64,000 nt of DNA from Ectopseudomonas khazarica (GTDB taxonomy: Bacteria > Pseudomonadota > Gammaproteobacteria > Pseudomonadales > Pseudomonadaceae). The stretch is from the NCBI RefSeq assembly GCF_004521985.1, contig NZ_SBHZ01000007.1, positions 239,491 to 303,490 of the forward strand, written 5' to 3'. A program made the position numbers and the translations under genes. Positions 46,432 to 55,753 of the stretch are shown piece by piece. The notes beneath the pieces were generated by a model. That model did not search any database and was not told where the DNA came from. It worked only from the letters and a program-made list of their open reading frames with translations. The first letter of the stretch is position 1. Each line of letters starts with the position of its first letter.

Positions 46432-46566
46432 ATGTTGCATCGCTATCGCGCCGCCGCCCTGCTGGCGCTGGCCATCGTTCTGGCCGGCTGCTCCGGCAAC
46501 TACAAGTTCAGCGACGATCAATACCGCCCGCTGGGCGATCCGCAAGCCGAGAAACGCGGCCACTGA
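46432..46566 (+). CDS. Small lipoprotein (OrfX position of HSI-II)
   Basis: The 44-residue product has a lipoprotein signal MLHRYRAAALLALAIVLAGC, leaving a mature peptide of about 25 residues (GNYKFSDDQYRPLGDP). TAGGAG precedes the ATG. It lies between sfa and fha, where P. aeruginosa HSI-II has orfX (PA1664), so it is probably a real conserved small gene. Its role is unknown. Confidence 0.8.
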   Translation: MLHRYRAAALLALAIVLAGCSGNYKFSDDQYRPLGDPQAEKRGH

Positions 46567-46586
46567 CCGCAAGGAGTAGGTTCACC

Positions 46587-47783
46587 ATGGAACTGGTATT
46601 CGATGTGGTCAGCGCACAGCAGTTCGTGCCAGGTCTATTGACCACCAAGACCTTCAAGCAGGCCGGCGGGGTAATTGGCCGCGCTGAGGAATGCGACTGG
46701 GTGATCCCGGATCGCAAGCGCGTGCTGTCCAGCCGTCATGCGGAAGTCAGCTACCGTGATGGCGCCTTCTACCTGACCGACACCAGCAGCAACGGCATCG
46801 CCCTCAAGGACAGCGGCGCCAGTCTCGGCAAGGGTCGGCCGCAGCGTATCGAGCACGGCAGCGTCTACTGCCTGGGCGACTTCGAGATCCGCGCCCGGCT
46901 GATTCAGGACCCGGCGATGTTCGAGGGCGATATCGGCCTGCCGCAGGCCGCCGGCAGCATCATTCCCGACGACGCCTTTCTCGACCTCGACCCGCTGACC
47001 GCCCTGGATCAGCAGGAGCGCGTCTACGCCGAGGTGGATGACCTGACCGCCGTATTGCGGCCCGACACCGCCCATGCGCAGCAGCGCGACTACGCGCAGA
47101 TCGACGAGGAAAACCTGCTGGTTCCCGAGCTGGTCGTGCCGCAGCCCGCGCCGCAACCGAAGCCTGCGCCGGAGCCCGAGCGCCTGCCGCCGAGCTTCTG
47201 GGAGAAGTTCTCCGACGCGCTCGGGGTTCGCCTCGACGACCTCGACGAAGACGCACGTCAGGCCCTGGCGCTGAATGCCGCCCGGCTGCTCAAGCAGAGC
47301 GTCGGCAGCCTGCAGCAGGCGTTGCGTACGCGCAGCGAGCTGAAGAACGAACTGCGTCTGGCCCTGACCACGGTGCAGAGTGCCGGCAACAACCCGCTCA
47401 AGCACGGCCTGGACAGCAGCGAGACGCTGGGCGCCCTGCTGCGTGGCGGCAAGGCCGGGCAACTGCCCGCGGAACAAGCCATCAGCCGCAGCTTCCGTGA
47501 CCTGCAGGCACACCAGGTGGCGCTGCTCGCCGCCAGCCGTGCGGCGGTCAAAGGCATGCTGGAGCAGTTCGACCCCGAGCAACTGACCCTGCGCTTCGAG
47601 CGCAGCGGACGCAAGCCGCTGCTGGCCACCGACGGCAGCCGCTGGCGTGCCTACCGTCGTCTGCATGCCTCGCTGGAGCAGAACGACGACTGGAGCGATC
47701 GCCTGTTCGCCCGCGACTTCGCCAATGCCTACGAAGAACAGGTCCGCCTGATCGCCACCCTCAATACCGACCTTCAAGGATGA
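46587..47783 (+). CDS. FHA-domain T6SS protein (TagH/Fha)
   Basis: The 398-residue protein has an N-terminal forkhead-associated domain (residues 5-100: GVIGRAEECDWVIPD, RVLSSRHAEVSY, DTSSNGIAL). The C-terminal region is TagH/ImpI-like (PPSFWEKFSDALGVRL onward). It binds phospho-threonine and links the kinase/phosphatase pair encoded downstream (stk/stp) to assembly control. It overlaps the start region of tssJ. Confidence 0.95.
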   Translation: MELVFDVVSAQQFVPGLLTTKTFKQAGGVIGRAEECDWVIPDRKRVLSSRHAEVSYRDGAFYLTDTSSNGIALKDSGASLGKGRPQRIEHGSVYCLGDFEIRARLIQDPAMFEGDIGLPQAAGSIIPDDAFLDLDPLTALDQQERVYAEVDDLTAVLRPDTAHAQQRDYAQIDEENLLVPELVVPQPAPQPKPAPEPERLPPSFWEKFSDALGVRLDDLDEDARQALALNAARLLKQSVGSLQQALRTRSELKNELRLALTTVQSAGNNPLKHGLDSSETLGALLRGGKAGQLPAEQAISRSFRDLQAHQVALLAASRAAVKGMLEQFDPEQLTLRFERSGRKPLLATDGSRWRAYRRLHASLEQNDDWSDRLFARDFANAYEEQVRLIATLNTDLQG

Positions 47784-47788
47784 TGCCC

Positions 47789-48271
47789 ATGCCTCGCCTG
47801 TTTTCTCTGGCGCTGTGCGCCCTGTTGCTGACCCTGAGCGGCTGCTCCGCCCTGTCGCCCTACTCGCACATGACCAAGCTGGACCTGAGCCTGGCCGGCA
47901 GCGATCAGCTCAACCCCGACCTCAATGGTCGTCCGTCGCCGATCGTGGTGCGCCTGATGGAGCTCAAGCACCCGGTCGCCTTCGAGAACGCCGATTTCTT
48001 CTCCCTCTACCAGCGTCCCAAGGAGGCCCTGGCCCCGGACCTGGTGGCCCAGGAAGAGCTGGAGCTGCGCCCGGGTGAAACCCGTGAGCTGAAGCTCTCG
48101 GTGCAGGAAGGCAGCCGTTACGTCGGCGTGCTCGCCGCCTACCGCGACCTGCCGGAAGCCAGCTGGCGGTTCGTGATCGACATCGACGAGCAGGAGCGCA
48201 ACGCGGCGAACCTGCGCCTCGACGAGCGCGGCATCCGCAACCTCGACGACGAGCAGGAGCAGAGTCGATGA
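47789..48271 (+). CDS. tssJ: T6SS outer-membrane lipoprotein TssJ
   Basis: The roughly 160-residue lipoprotein has the signal MPRLFSLALCALLLTLSGC, the PSPIVVRLMELKHPVAFENADFFSLY core and the DLPEASWRFVIDI region typical of TssJ/VasD. It anchors the trans-envelope complex by binding periplasmic TssM. Start codons at 47780, 47783 and 47789 are possible; 47789 has AAGGA 8 nt upstream. Its stop overlaps tssK (ATGA). Confidence 0.95.
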   Translation: MPRLFSLALCALLLTLSGCSALSPYSHMTKLDLSLAGSDQLNPDLNGRPSPIVVRLMELKHPVAFENADFFSLYQRPKEALAPDLVAQEELELRPGETRELKLSVQEGSRYVGVLAAYRDLPEASWRFVIDIDEQERNAANLRLDERGIRNLDDEQEQSR

Positions 48272-49599
48272 GCCAGCACAAAGTCATCTGGCAGGAAGGC
48301 ATGCTGCTGCGCCCGCAGCACTTCCAGCAGAACGATCGCTACTTCGATCAGCAGCTCAAGCTGCGTACGCAGAAACTGGCCAGCTACGCCTGGGGGTTCT
48401 TCGAGCTGGAGATCGACCGCCAGTTCCTCAACATGGGCAAGCTGGTGGTGAGCAAGGCCAGCGGCGTGCTGCCTGACGGCAGCCTCTTCGACCTCGGTGC
48501 CGAGCGCGAGCCGCTGGGCCTGGACGTGCCGCCGAATACCGGCAATACCCCGGTCTACCTGGCGCTGCCGCTGGTCACGGGCAACCATATCGAAAGCCGC
48601 CGTTCCGAACAGCAGGACGTGCTGGCCCGCTACATCGCCTTCGACGAGGAAGTGACCGACTCCAACGCCGGTGACAGCAGCGTCAGCCAGGTCAGCACCG
48701 GCCGCCCGGATTTCCGCCTGCTGCTCGGCGAGCAGCAGAGCGATCAGGGCTATGTGCGGATCAAGCTGTGCGACGTGCTCGACACCACGCCTGACGGGGT
48801 GATCAGCCTCGATCCGGAATTCAGCCCGACCTACGTCAACTTCCAGGCCTCCGGCTACCTGCTGAGCTGCCTCAAGGAAGTGATCAGCATGCTGGCGCAC
48901 CGCGGCGACATCCTCGCCGAGCGTATCCGCGCCACGGGCAAGGTGGGCGGCGCCGAGGTCGGCGACTTCATGATGCTGCAGCTGATCAACCGCTACGAGC
49001 CGATCCTGCGCCACCACTTGGGGGTCGAGCAGGTCCACCCGGAGCAGATCTACCGTGAACTGGTCGGGCTGCTCGGCGAGCTGGCCACCTTCTCCAGCGA
49101 GACCAAGCGTCCGCGCCTGGAGGGCCGCTACCTGCACAGCGACCAGGGCATGAGCTTCCGCAAACTGATGGACGCCATCCGCCAGGTGCTGTCGATGGTG
49201 CTCGAACAGCACGCCATCGAGCTGCTGCTGCAGCAGCGCCAGTACGGTATCCAGGTCTCGCCGCTGCACGACCACAAGCTGCTCGGCACCTCCAGCTTCG
49301 TGCTGGCCGCCAGCGCCCAGTGCGATTCCGAAGAGCTGCGTCAGCGCCTGCCGGCCCACCTCAAGGTCGGCCCGGTCGAGCGTATCCGCCAGCTGGTCAA
49401 CCTGCACCTGCCGGGGATCAAGGTCAAACCGCTGCCGGTGGCGCCGCGCCAGATTCCCTTCCACTCGGGCAAGACCTACTTCGCCTTGGAGCTCAGCTCC
49501 GAGGAACTGGCGCAGCTGGAACGCTCCGGCGGCTTCGCCTTCCACGTGTCCGGCGAATTCTCCGGGCTTGAGCTGAAATTCTGGGCGATCAGGAACTGA
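48268..49599 (+). CDS. tssK: T6SS baseplate-membrane connector TssK
   Basis: The 443-residue TssK begins with the family pattern HKVIWQEGMLLRPQHFQQNDRYF and ends in the C-terminal domain that contacts TssL and TssM (SGEFSGLELKFWAIRN). It is trimeric and links the baseplate to the membrane complex. It overlaps tssJ by 4 bp and is 2 bp from tssL. Confidence 0.97.
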   Translation: MSQHKVIWQEGMLLRPQHFQQNDRYFDQQLKLRTQKLASYAWGFFELEIDRQFLNMGKLVVSKASGVLPDGSLFDLGAEREPLGLDVPPNTGNTPVYLALPLVTGNHIESRRSEQQDVLARYIAFDEEVTDSNAGDSSVSQVSTGRPDFRLLLGEQQSDQGYVRIKLCDVLDTTPDGVISLDPEFSPTYVNFQASGYLLSCLKEVISMLAHRGDILAERIRATGKVGGAEVGDFMMLQLINRYEPILRHHLGVEQVHPEQIYRELVGLLGELATFSSETKRPRLEGRYLHSDQGMSFRKLMDAIRQVLSMVLEQHAIELLLQQRQYGIQVSPLHDHKLLGTSSFVLAASAQCDSEELRQRLPAHLKVGPVERIRQLVNLHLPGIKVKPLPVAPRQIPFHSGKTYFALELSSEELAQLERSGGFAFHVSGEFSGLELKFWAIRN

Positions 49600-49601
49600 C
49601 C

Positions 49602-50483
49602 ATGACAACCAAGGAAATGGAATACGGCCAGGATGACAAGACCGTCATCCTCAACCGCCAGGGTGAAGCCCGCGCCGAAAGCCCGCTGACCGACTTCAGC
49701 GCGCCGCCGAAATTCGAACAGCTGGAAGAGCGCATGATCTTCGCCGCGCGCCTGCGCCCGGCGGAGAGCTTCAATATCAGCCTCAACCCGCTGGTGGCGG
49801 CGGCCTCCTCGCTGCTTTCCGAAGTGGTGCGCCTCAAGCACAGCTTCGAAAGCGAGGACCTGGACGCCCTCAACCAGCGCCTGACCCGCGAGATCAAGGT
49901 GTTCGAGCACCGGGCGCTGCACGATGGCGCCGAGAGCAGCCAGGTGATGGCCGCGCGCTACGTGCTGTGCACCGTGGTCGACGAGGCCGTGGTGACCACG
50001 CCCTGGGGCAACGAGAGCGAATGGTCGCAGATGAGCCTGCTGTCCTCGTTCCACAACGAGACCTTCGGTGGCGAGAAGTTCTTCCAGCTGCTCGAGCGTC
50101 TGTCGCGCAACCCGGTCAAGCACCTGCCGATGCTGGAGCTGATGTACCTGTGCCTGTCGCTCGGCTTCGAGGGCAAGTACCGCGTGCTGCAGCGCGGCAT
50201 GCTCGAGCTGGAGGCCGTGCGCGACAGCCTCTACCGGCAGATCCGCCAGCTGCGGGGCGACGTCCCGCGTGAAGTCTCGCCGCACTGGCAGGGGCTCAAG
50301 GACACCCGTCGGCGCCTGGTGCGCATCGTGCCGTGGTGGCTGGTGGCGCTGTTCACTCTGATGTGCCTGGTGATGATGTACGCCGGTTTCGCCTGGGTAC
50401 TCGGCGAGCAGCGCGACACCGTCCTCAAGCCGTATCAGCAACTCGACCCGGCCTCGGGTGTCAGCATGGATGACGTGAAATGA
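49602..50483 (+). CDS. tssL: T6SS inner-membrane protein TssL (DotU-like)
   Basis: The 293-residue protein has the DotU cytoplasmic domain (ESFNISLNPLVAAASSLLSEV, DEAVVTTPWGNESEW, GEKFFQLLERL) and one C-terminal membrane helix (WWLVALFTLMCLVMMYAGFAWVL). There is no peptidoglycan-binding extension. It partners TssM in the inner membrane and overlaps tssM by 4 bp. Confidence 0.97.
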   Translation: MTTKEMEYGQDDKTVILNRQGEARAESPLTDFSAPPKFEQLEERMIFAARLRPAESFNISLNPLVAAASSLLSEVVRLKHSFESEDLDALNQRLTREIKVFEHRALHDGAESSQVMAARYVLCTVVDEAVVTTPWGNESEWSQMSLLSSFHNETFGGEKFFQLLERLSRNPVKHLPMLELMYLCLSLGFEGKYRVLQRGMLELEAVRDSLYRQIRQLRGDVPREVSPHWQGLKDTRRRLVRIVPWWLVALFTLMCLVMMYAGFAWVLGEQRDTVLKPYQQLDPASGVSMDDVK

Positions 50484-53400
50484 AGAGCTTCTTCGCCAAA
50501 CTTGGCGCCTTTTTCCGCAAGACCTGGGTCTGGAGCCTGCTCCTGGTCCTGATTCTCGCGCTGCTGGTGTGGTTCGTCGGGCCGTTGCTGGCCGTCAATG
50601 ACTACAAGTTCTGGGAGTCCGCCACCAGCCGCCTGCTGACCATCAGCCTGCTGTTCCTGCTCTGGGGCCTGGCCATGGTATTCGCCAGCTGGCGCGCCAC
50701 CGCACGCAAGAAGGCCGCCGAGAACGATGCCGACGCCCAGGAGCGCATGCGCCGGGAAGAGCAGATCAACGAGGAACAGGCCGAGCTGCGTCACCGCTTC
50801 AAGGACGCCCTGCGCACCCTCAAGCGCTCCAGCCTGTATCGCGGGCGCAGCGAGAAGTGGCGCAACGACCTGCCCTGGTACCTGATCCTCGGTCCGCAGG
50901 GCAGCGGCAAGACCAGCCTGCTGGACTTCTCCGGCCTGGATTTCCCGCTCAATCGCGGTGAGAACCAGCGCCTGACCAAGGACGTTTCCGGTACCCGTTA
51001 CGCCGACTGGTATTTCGCCGATCACGCCGTGCTGATCGACACCGCCGGCCGCTACCTGACCCAACCCGATGCGCAGATCGATGGCCGTGCCTGGGGCACC
51101 CTGCTCGGTCTGCTGCGCCAGCGCCGCGCGCGTCCGCTCAACGGCGTGCTGGTGAGCATTCCCGTCGAGCAGCTGCAAGGCGGCAGCGAGGTGGAGCTGG
51201 AAACCCTGGCCCGCCAGACCCGCCAGCGCCTGCAGGAGATCCATCAGCGCCTGGGCGCCGACGTGCCGGTCTATCTGGTGCTCAACAAGGCCGACAAGAT
51301 TCTCGGCTTCGACGAGTTCTTCGACCAGCTGTCGCGCGAGGAAAGCGAGCAGGTACTGGGCGCCAGCTTCCGCAAGGAGCAGAACGCCACCGACGTGGCC
51401 GTGGTGCGCCAGGAGTTCGAAGAACTGCTGCGCCGTCTGAACAGCCAGGTGATCCTGCGCATGCACCAGGAGCGCGACACCCAGCGCCGTGGCCGCATCC
51501 TCGACTTCCCGCACCAGCTCGGCCAGATCGGCGAGCGTCTGTGCCTGTTCGTCGAGCTGGCCTTTGCCGGCAACCGCTACCAGCGGGCCAGCAAGCTGCG
51601 CGGCTTCTACCTGACCAGTGCGCCGCAGCTCAACGAGCAGCTCGATCCGCTGACCGCCGGCATCGGCCGCAACCTCGGTCTGGCGGGCAGCGCGCTGCCG
51701 ACCTTCCGCAGTGGTCGGGCGCGTTTCATCCATCACCTGCTCAGCCGGGTGATCTTCCCCGAGGCCGACCTGGCCAGCCTGGACCAGAAGGAAGTGCGCC
51801 GTATCGACTGGGGCCAGCGTGCGATGTACGCCACCGCTTTCGCGGTGCTGGCGCTGTTCGGCGTGCTCTGGGCCACGGGTTTCTCGGCCAACCACGGACG
51901 CCTGGAAGAACTGCGCGAGATCGCCCAGAAGCTGACCCGCGAGCATGATGCGGTCAACCCTCAGGACGACGCCCTGCAGGTCCTCAAGGCGCTGGACAGC
52001 AGCTACGCCGCGACCCAGGTATTCCCGCCCAAGGGTGACGTTTCCTACCTGCAGCGTACCGGCCTGTTCCAGGGTGAGGCGGTCAATCCGCCCGTGTACT
52101 CGACCTACCGTGCCGAACTGGAAAACCTGCTGCTGCCGCGCGTTGCCCGTCAGCTGGAGGCGCAGATTCGCGCCAACCTCAGCGACCGCGAGCGCCTGCT
52201 CGGCAGCCTGCGTGCCTACCTGATGCTCAACCTGGAAGAGCGTCGCGACGCCGACTTCCTCAAGGAGTGGGTGGCCGCCGACTGGTCGCTGCGCTACACC
52301 GGCAACAGCCCGGCGCAGCATGGCCTGAACACGCACTTCGCCCGTCTGCTGGACGAGTCGTTCGCGCCTTACGCGCTCAACGCCCAGCTGGTCGCCCAGG
52401 CGCGCCAGGTGCTGCGCAGCGAGTCGCTGGCCAACGTGGTCTATCGCATGCTGCGTGAACAGGCGCGCAGCCTGCCCGACTATCGCCTGAGCCAGAAGCT
52501 TGGCCCGCAGGCGGCCCTGATCGTGGGCAGCGACTACGCCATCCCCGGCTTCTACACCCAGACCGGCTACAGCAAGACCTTCACCGCCCAGGGCGCCAAC
52601 CTGGTGCGCGAGATGCTGCGTGACAACTGGGTGCTGGGCGAGGGTGAAACCCTCAGCGCCGCCGACCTCAGCCGTCTGATGGTCGAGCTGGAGCAACTGT
52701 ACTTCCGCGACTACGGCAACTACTGGGGTGAGGCCATCGCCCAGCTCAGCCTGGAGCCGATCGGCAGCGCCGGTCGTGGCGCCGCGTTGCTGGGCGGCCT
52801 GACGGCAGCCAATTCGCCGCTGCTGCAGATGCTCGTCGAGGTGCGTGACAACACCCGCTTCAAGGGGCTCGCCGAGGCTGCCGATGACGCCGGCGCTGCC
52901 GCCGACGCGCTGGAAGGCGCCAAGGGCAAGGTGGGCAAGGCTGCCAAGCTGGCCAGTGCCGCCGCCGAGCAGGCGCAGCAGGCCCTGGCCAAGAACACCC
53001 CGGACACCGCGCGCAAGACCCTGGAGCGCCGTTTCGAGAGTCTGCACAAGCTGCTCGACGAGAACGGTGGTGCGGGTGTCGATCTGGCCGCCGGCCTGCA
53101 GGCGCTGGATGACCTGCAGCGTCAGCTGGCCAGCCTGGCCAATGCCGGTGCCAGCGACCAGGCCGCGTTCGAGATGGCCAAGGCACGCATGGGCGGCAAG
53201 CGCGACGCCATCAACCAGGTGCGCAGCGCCGCGGCACGCCTGCCGCAGCCGGTGGGCAACTGGCTGGCGCTGCTGGCCGAGGACAGCTGGAGCCTGGTGT
53301 TGAACGACGCCTACCAGTTCCTCAACCAGCGCTATCAGAGCGAGCTGTACGCGGCCTACGACAACTCGTTGAAGCAGCGCTACCCGTTCAGTGCGCACAG

Positions 53401-54019
53401 CGAGAGCGACGTGGCGGTGGCCGACTTCCGCGAGTTCTTCAAGGCTCAGGGCATTGCCGAGCGCTTCTTCGACAGCTACCTGCGGCCGTTCGTCAGCGGC
53501 AGCGCCGACCAGTATCGCCTGCGTCGCGTCGACGGCCGTGGCCTGCCGCTGTCGCGTGAGTTCCTGCTGCAGATGAGCCGTGCCCAGGTGATCCGCCGCA
53601 GCTTCTTCGCCGAGAACCCGGCCGAGCCGCAGGTGCTGTTCAAGCTCGAGCCCTACTCGCTGGATTCCAGCCTGAGCCGCGCCGACTTCCGCTTCGGCAA
53701 CCAGCAGATGGAGTATCGCCATGGCCCGATCGTCGCGACGGCCTTCCGCTGGCCGGCGGCAAGCGACGAGGACCGTACCAGCCTGGTGGTCGAGGAGCTC
53801 GGCGGTCGCCGTGTCGGCATCGAGAAGAACACCGGCCCCTGGTCACTGTTCCGCCTGCTCGACCTGATGGACGTGGACTACCACAGCGGCCGTGACGTGC
53901 TGATTCTCAAGGCCAACCTCGGCGGTCTGCACGCCAACTACCTGCTGCACAGTCAGCGCTCGCCGAACCCGTTCGACATCGGCCTGCTGCGCAGCTTCAA
54001 GTTGCCGGCGACACTCTGA
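50480..54019 (+). CDS. tssM: T6SS inner-membrane protein TssM (IcmF-like)
   Basis: The 1179-residue protein has two N-terminal membrane helices, a cytoplasmic GTPase-like domain with Walker [12 protein letters not shown] (about residue 138) intact, a third helix near residue 445, and a long periplasmic region with the IcmF-related and C-terminal TssJ-binding domains. It is the core of the trans-envelope complex. It overlaps tssL by 4 bp and stp by one base (TGATG). Confidence 0.97.
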   Translation: MKSFFAKLGAFFRKTWVWSLLLVLILALLVWFVGPLLAVNDYKFWESATSRLLTISLLFLLWGLAMVFASWRATARKKAAENDADAQERMRREEQINEEQAELRHRFKDALRTLKRSSLYRGRSEKWRNDLPWYLILGPQGSGKTSLLDFSGLDFPLNRGENQRLTKDVSGTRYADWYFADHAVLIDTAGRYLTQPDAQIDGRAWGTLLGLLRQRRARPLNGVLVSIPVEQLQGGSEVELETLARQTRQRLQEIHQRLGADVPVYLVLNKADKILGFDEFFDQLSREESEQVLGASFRKEQNATDVAVVRQEFEELLRRLNSQVILRMHQERDTQRRGRILDFPHQLGQIGERLCLFVELAFAGNRYQRASKLRGFYLTSAPQLNEQLDPLTAGIGRNLGLAGSALPTFRSGRARFIHHLLSRVIFPEADLASLDQKEVRRIDWGQRAMYATAFAVLALFGVLWATGFSANHGRLEELREIAQKLTREHDAVNPQDDALQVLKALDSSYAATQVFPPKGDVSYLQRTGLFQGEAVNPPVYSTYRAELENLLLPRVARQLEAQIRANLSDRERLLGSLRAYLMLNLEERRDADFLKEWVAADWSLRYTGNSPAQHGLNTHFARLLDESFAPYALNAQLVAQARQVLRSESLANVVYRMLREQARSLPDYRLSQKLGPQAALIVGSDYAIPGFYTQTGYSKTFTAQGANLVREMLRDNWVLGEGETLSAADLSRLMVELEQLYFRDYGNYWGEAIAQLSLEPIGSAGRGAALLGGLTAANSPLLQMLVEVRDNTRFKGLAEAADDAGAAADALEGAKGKVGKAAKLASAAAEQAQQALAKNTPDTARKTLERRFESLHKLLDENGGAGVDLAAGLQALDDLQRQLASLANAGASDQAAFEMAKARMGGKRDAINQVRSAAARLPQPVGNWLALLAEDSWSLVLNDAYQFLNQRYQSELYAAYDNSLKQRYPFSAHSESDVAVADFREFFKAQGIAERFFDSYLRPFVSGSADQYRLRRVDGRGLPLSREFLLQMSRAQVIRRSFFAENPAEPQVLFKLEPYSLDSSLSRADFRFGNQQMEYRHGPIVATAFRWPAASDEDRTSLVVEELGGRRVGIEKNTGPWSLFRLLDLMDVDYHSGRDVLILKANLGGLHANYLLHSQRSPNPFDIGLLRSFKLPATL

Positions 54020-54747
54020 TGAGTGAAGTCGCCAACGCCTGGCGCAGCGCTGCGCGCACCGACACCGGCAAGGTGCGGGCGCGCAACGAGGATGCCTTCC
54101 TGGCCCTGCCCGAGCAGGGCCTCTGGGTGGTGGCCGACGGTATGGGAGGGCACCAGAACGGCGCCCTGGCCAGCCGTCTGATCGTCGAGCAGCTGGCCGA
54201 GATACCGGAAGGTGACCTGACGCAGCGCCTGGCGCAGCTGCGCCAGAGCCTGCACCGGCTCAACCACCGTCTCGGCCAGGAACTGACGGTGACTGCCGAG
54301 CGCCCGGATACGGTGATCGGCAGTACCGTGGTCGCCCTGTTGCTGGAGGGCGAGCGCGCCGCCTGCGTCTGGGCAGGCGACAGTCGCTGCTACCTGTGGC
54401 GCGGCTCGCGGCTGTATCAGCTGAGCCGGGATCACTCGCTGGAGCAGCAACTGATCGACGAGCAGGGCATGACCCCGCAGGAAGCCGCGCGCCACCCGGC
54501 GGCTCATGCACTGACGCGTGCCATCGGCGCCTGCGAGACGTTGCAGCTGGATATCCTCGAGCTCGACGTATTGCCGGGCGATGTCTTCCTGCTGTGCAGC
54601 GACGGGCTCTATCAGGGCCTCTCTGCCGACGAGCTGGGCGCCTGCCTGAACCTGCCTTCGCCACACCTGGCCGTGGAGCGACTGTTCCAGCGCGTGCTCG
54701 ACGGCCCGGCCCGTGACAACCTCAGCGCCGTGGTGATTCGCCGATGA
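54019..54747 (+). CDS. PP2C-type Ser/Thr phosphatase of the T6SS (Stp/PppA type)
   Basis: The 242-residue PPM phosphatase shows the metal-binding signatures [30 protein letters not shown] and [11 protein letters not shown], and [10 protein letters not shown] at the end. It should dephosphorylate targets of the kinase encoded next, including FHA-bound phosphosites, thereby resetting T6SS activation. It is coupled to tssM (TGATG) and to the kinase gene by a 4-bp overlap. Confidence 0.95.
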   Translation: MSEVANAWRSAARTDTGKVRARNEDAFLALPEQGLWVVADGMGGHQNGALASRLIVEQLAEIPEGDLTQRLAQLRQSLHRLNHRLGQELTVTAERPDTVIGSTVVALLLEGERAACVWAGDSRCYLWRGSRLYQLSRDHSLEQQLIDEQGMTPQEAARHPAAHALTRAIGACETLQLDILELDVLPGDVFLLCSDGLYQGLSADELGACLNLPSPHLAVERLFQRVLDGPARDNLSAVVIRR

Positions 54748-55715
54748 CCGAAGCCGCCGAAGCCAGTGACCTCACCTACTTTGCCCTGGCCGCTACCGCA
54801 GCCAGCCCGCCCGTGCGCGAAACGCCGCGTCAGGCGCCGGGCGAGCTGCCGGACGTGCTCGGCGGCCGGTACAAGATCGAACGCCTGCTCGGCGTGGGCG
54901 GCATGGGCGCGGTGTACCGTGCCCGCGACCTGTTGCGCGAGCAGTTCGGCGACCCCGAACCCTATGTCGCGCTGAAGACCCTCAGCGACGACTTCGCCGA
55001 GTACCCGGATGCCAATGCCCTGCTCTACAGCGAGTTCGCCCTCACCTCGCGGCTCAACCACCAGCATGTGGTGCGGCTGTTCGGCTTCGAGGTGGATACG
55101 ACGTGCGAGCGCGCCTTCATCACGCTGGAGCTGATGCGCGGTCTGACCCTGGATCAGCTGCTCTGCGAACGACCCGAGGGCCTGCCCTGGGACGAGTTGC
55201 GCAGCATCGCCATCGCCCTGCTCGATGCGCTCGCCTACTCCCATGAACTGGGCGTGCTGCACGGCGACCTGAAACCCAGCAATGTGATGTTGGCCGAAGA
55301 CGGTCTGCGGCTGTTCGACTATGGTCTGGGGCAGCCCGTGGAGGGCCTGTTGCCGGGCCTGCCGCGCTTGTGCCGAAACCGCATCGCCGCCTGGACGCCA
55401 CGCTACGCCGCCCTGGAACTGCTTGAGGGCGCCGCCCTGTCGGCGGCTGCGGATGTCTATGCGGTGGCCTGCGTCCTGGTCGAGCTGGCCTGCGGGCAAC
55501 ACCCGTTCCGTCGCCTCAGCGCCAAGCAGGCCAAGAGCATGGAACTGGACAAGCAACTGCAACGACCGGCGCAGGTACCGCTGCATTGCTGGCAGGCCCT
55601 GCGTACCGCGCTGGCCTTCGACGAAGGCCAGCGGCAGATAGGTTGCAGCGAGCTGCTGGAGGCATTTCGCCGGCCGCCGGCGTCGCGCCTGCAACGCTGG
55701 CTGGGCAGAGCATGA
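54744..55715 (+). CDS. Ser/Thr protein kinase of the T6SS (Stk1 type)
   Basis: The 323-residue Hanks-type kinase has the glycine loop LLGVGGMGAVYRARD (about residues 48-62), the catalytic loop HGDLKPSNVM (about 173) and FDYGLG in place of the usual DFG. Unlike PpkA it lacks a membrane and periplasmic sensory part, and this matches HSI-II Stk1. With Stp and Fha it probably forms a threonine-phosphorylation switch for the H2-like system. It is the last gene of the core cluster before vgrG. Confidence 0.93.
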   Translation: MTEAAEASDLTYFALAATAASPPVRETPRQAPGELPDVLGGRYKIERLLGVGGMGAVYRARDLLREQFGDPEPYVALKTLSDDFAEYPDANALLYSEFALTSRLNHQHVVRLFGFEVDTTCERAFITLELMRGLTLDQLLCERPEGLPWDELRSIAIALLDALAYSHELGVLHGDLKPSNVMLAEDGLRLFDYGLGQPVEGLLPGLPRLCRNRIAAWTPRYAALELLEGAALSAAADVYAVACVLVELACGQHPFRRLSAKQAKSMELDKQLQRPAQVPLHCWQALRTALAFDEGQRQIGCSELLEAFRRPPASRLQRWLGRA

Positions 55716-55753
55716 CAGGCTGTTGAAAAGGACTCACTCGAAAGGATACGTAT

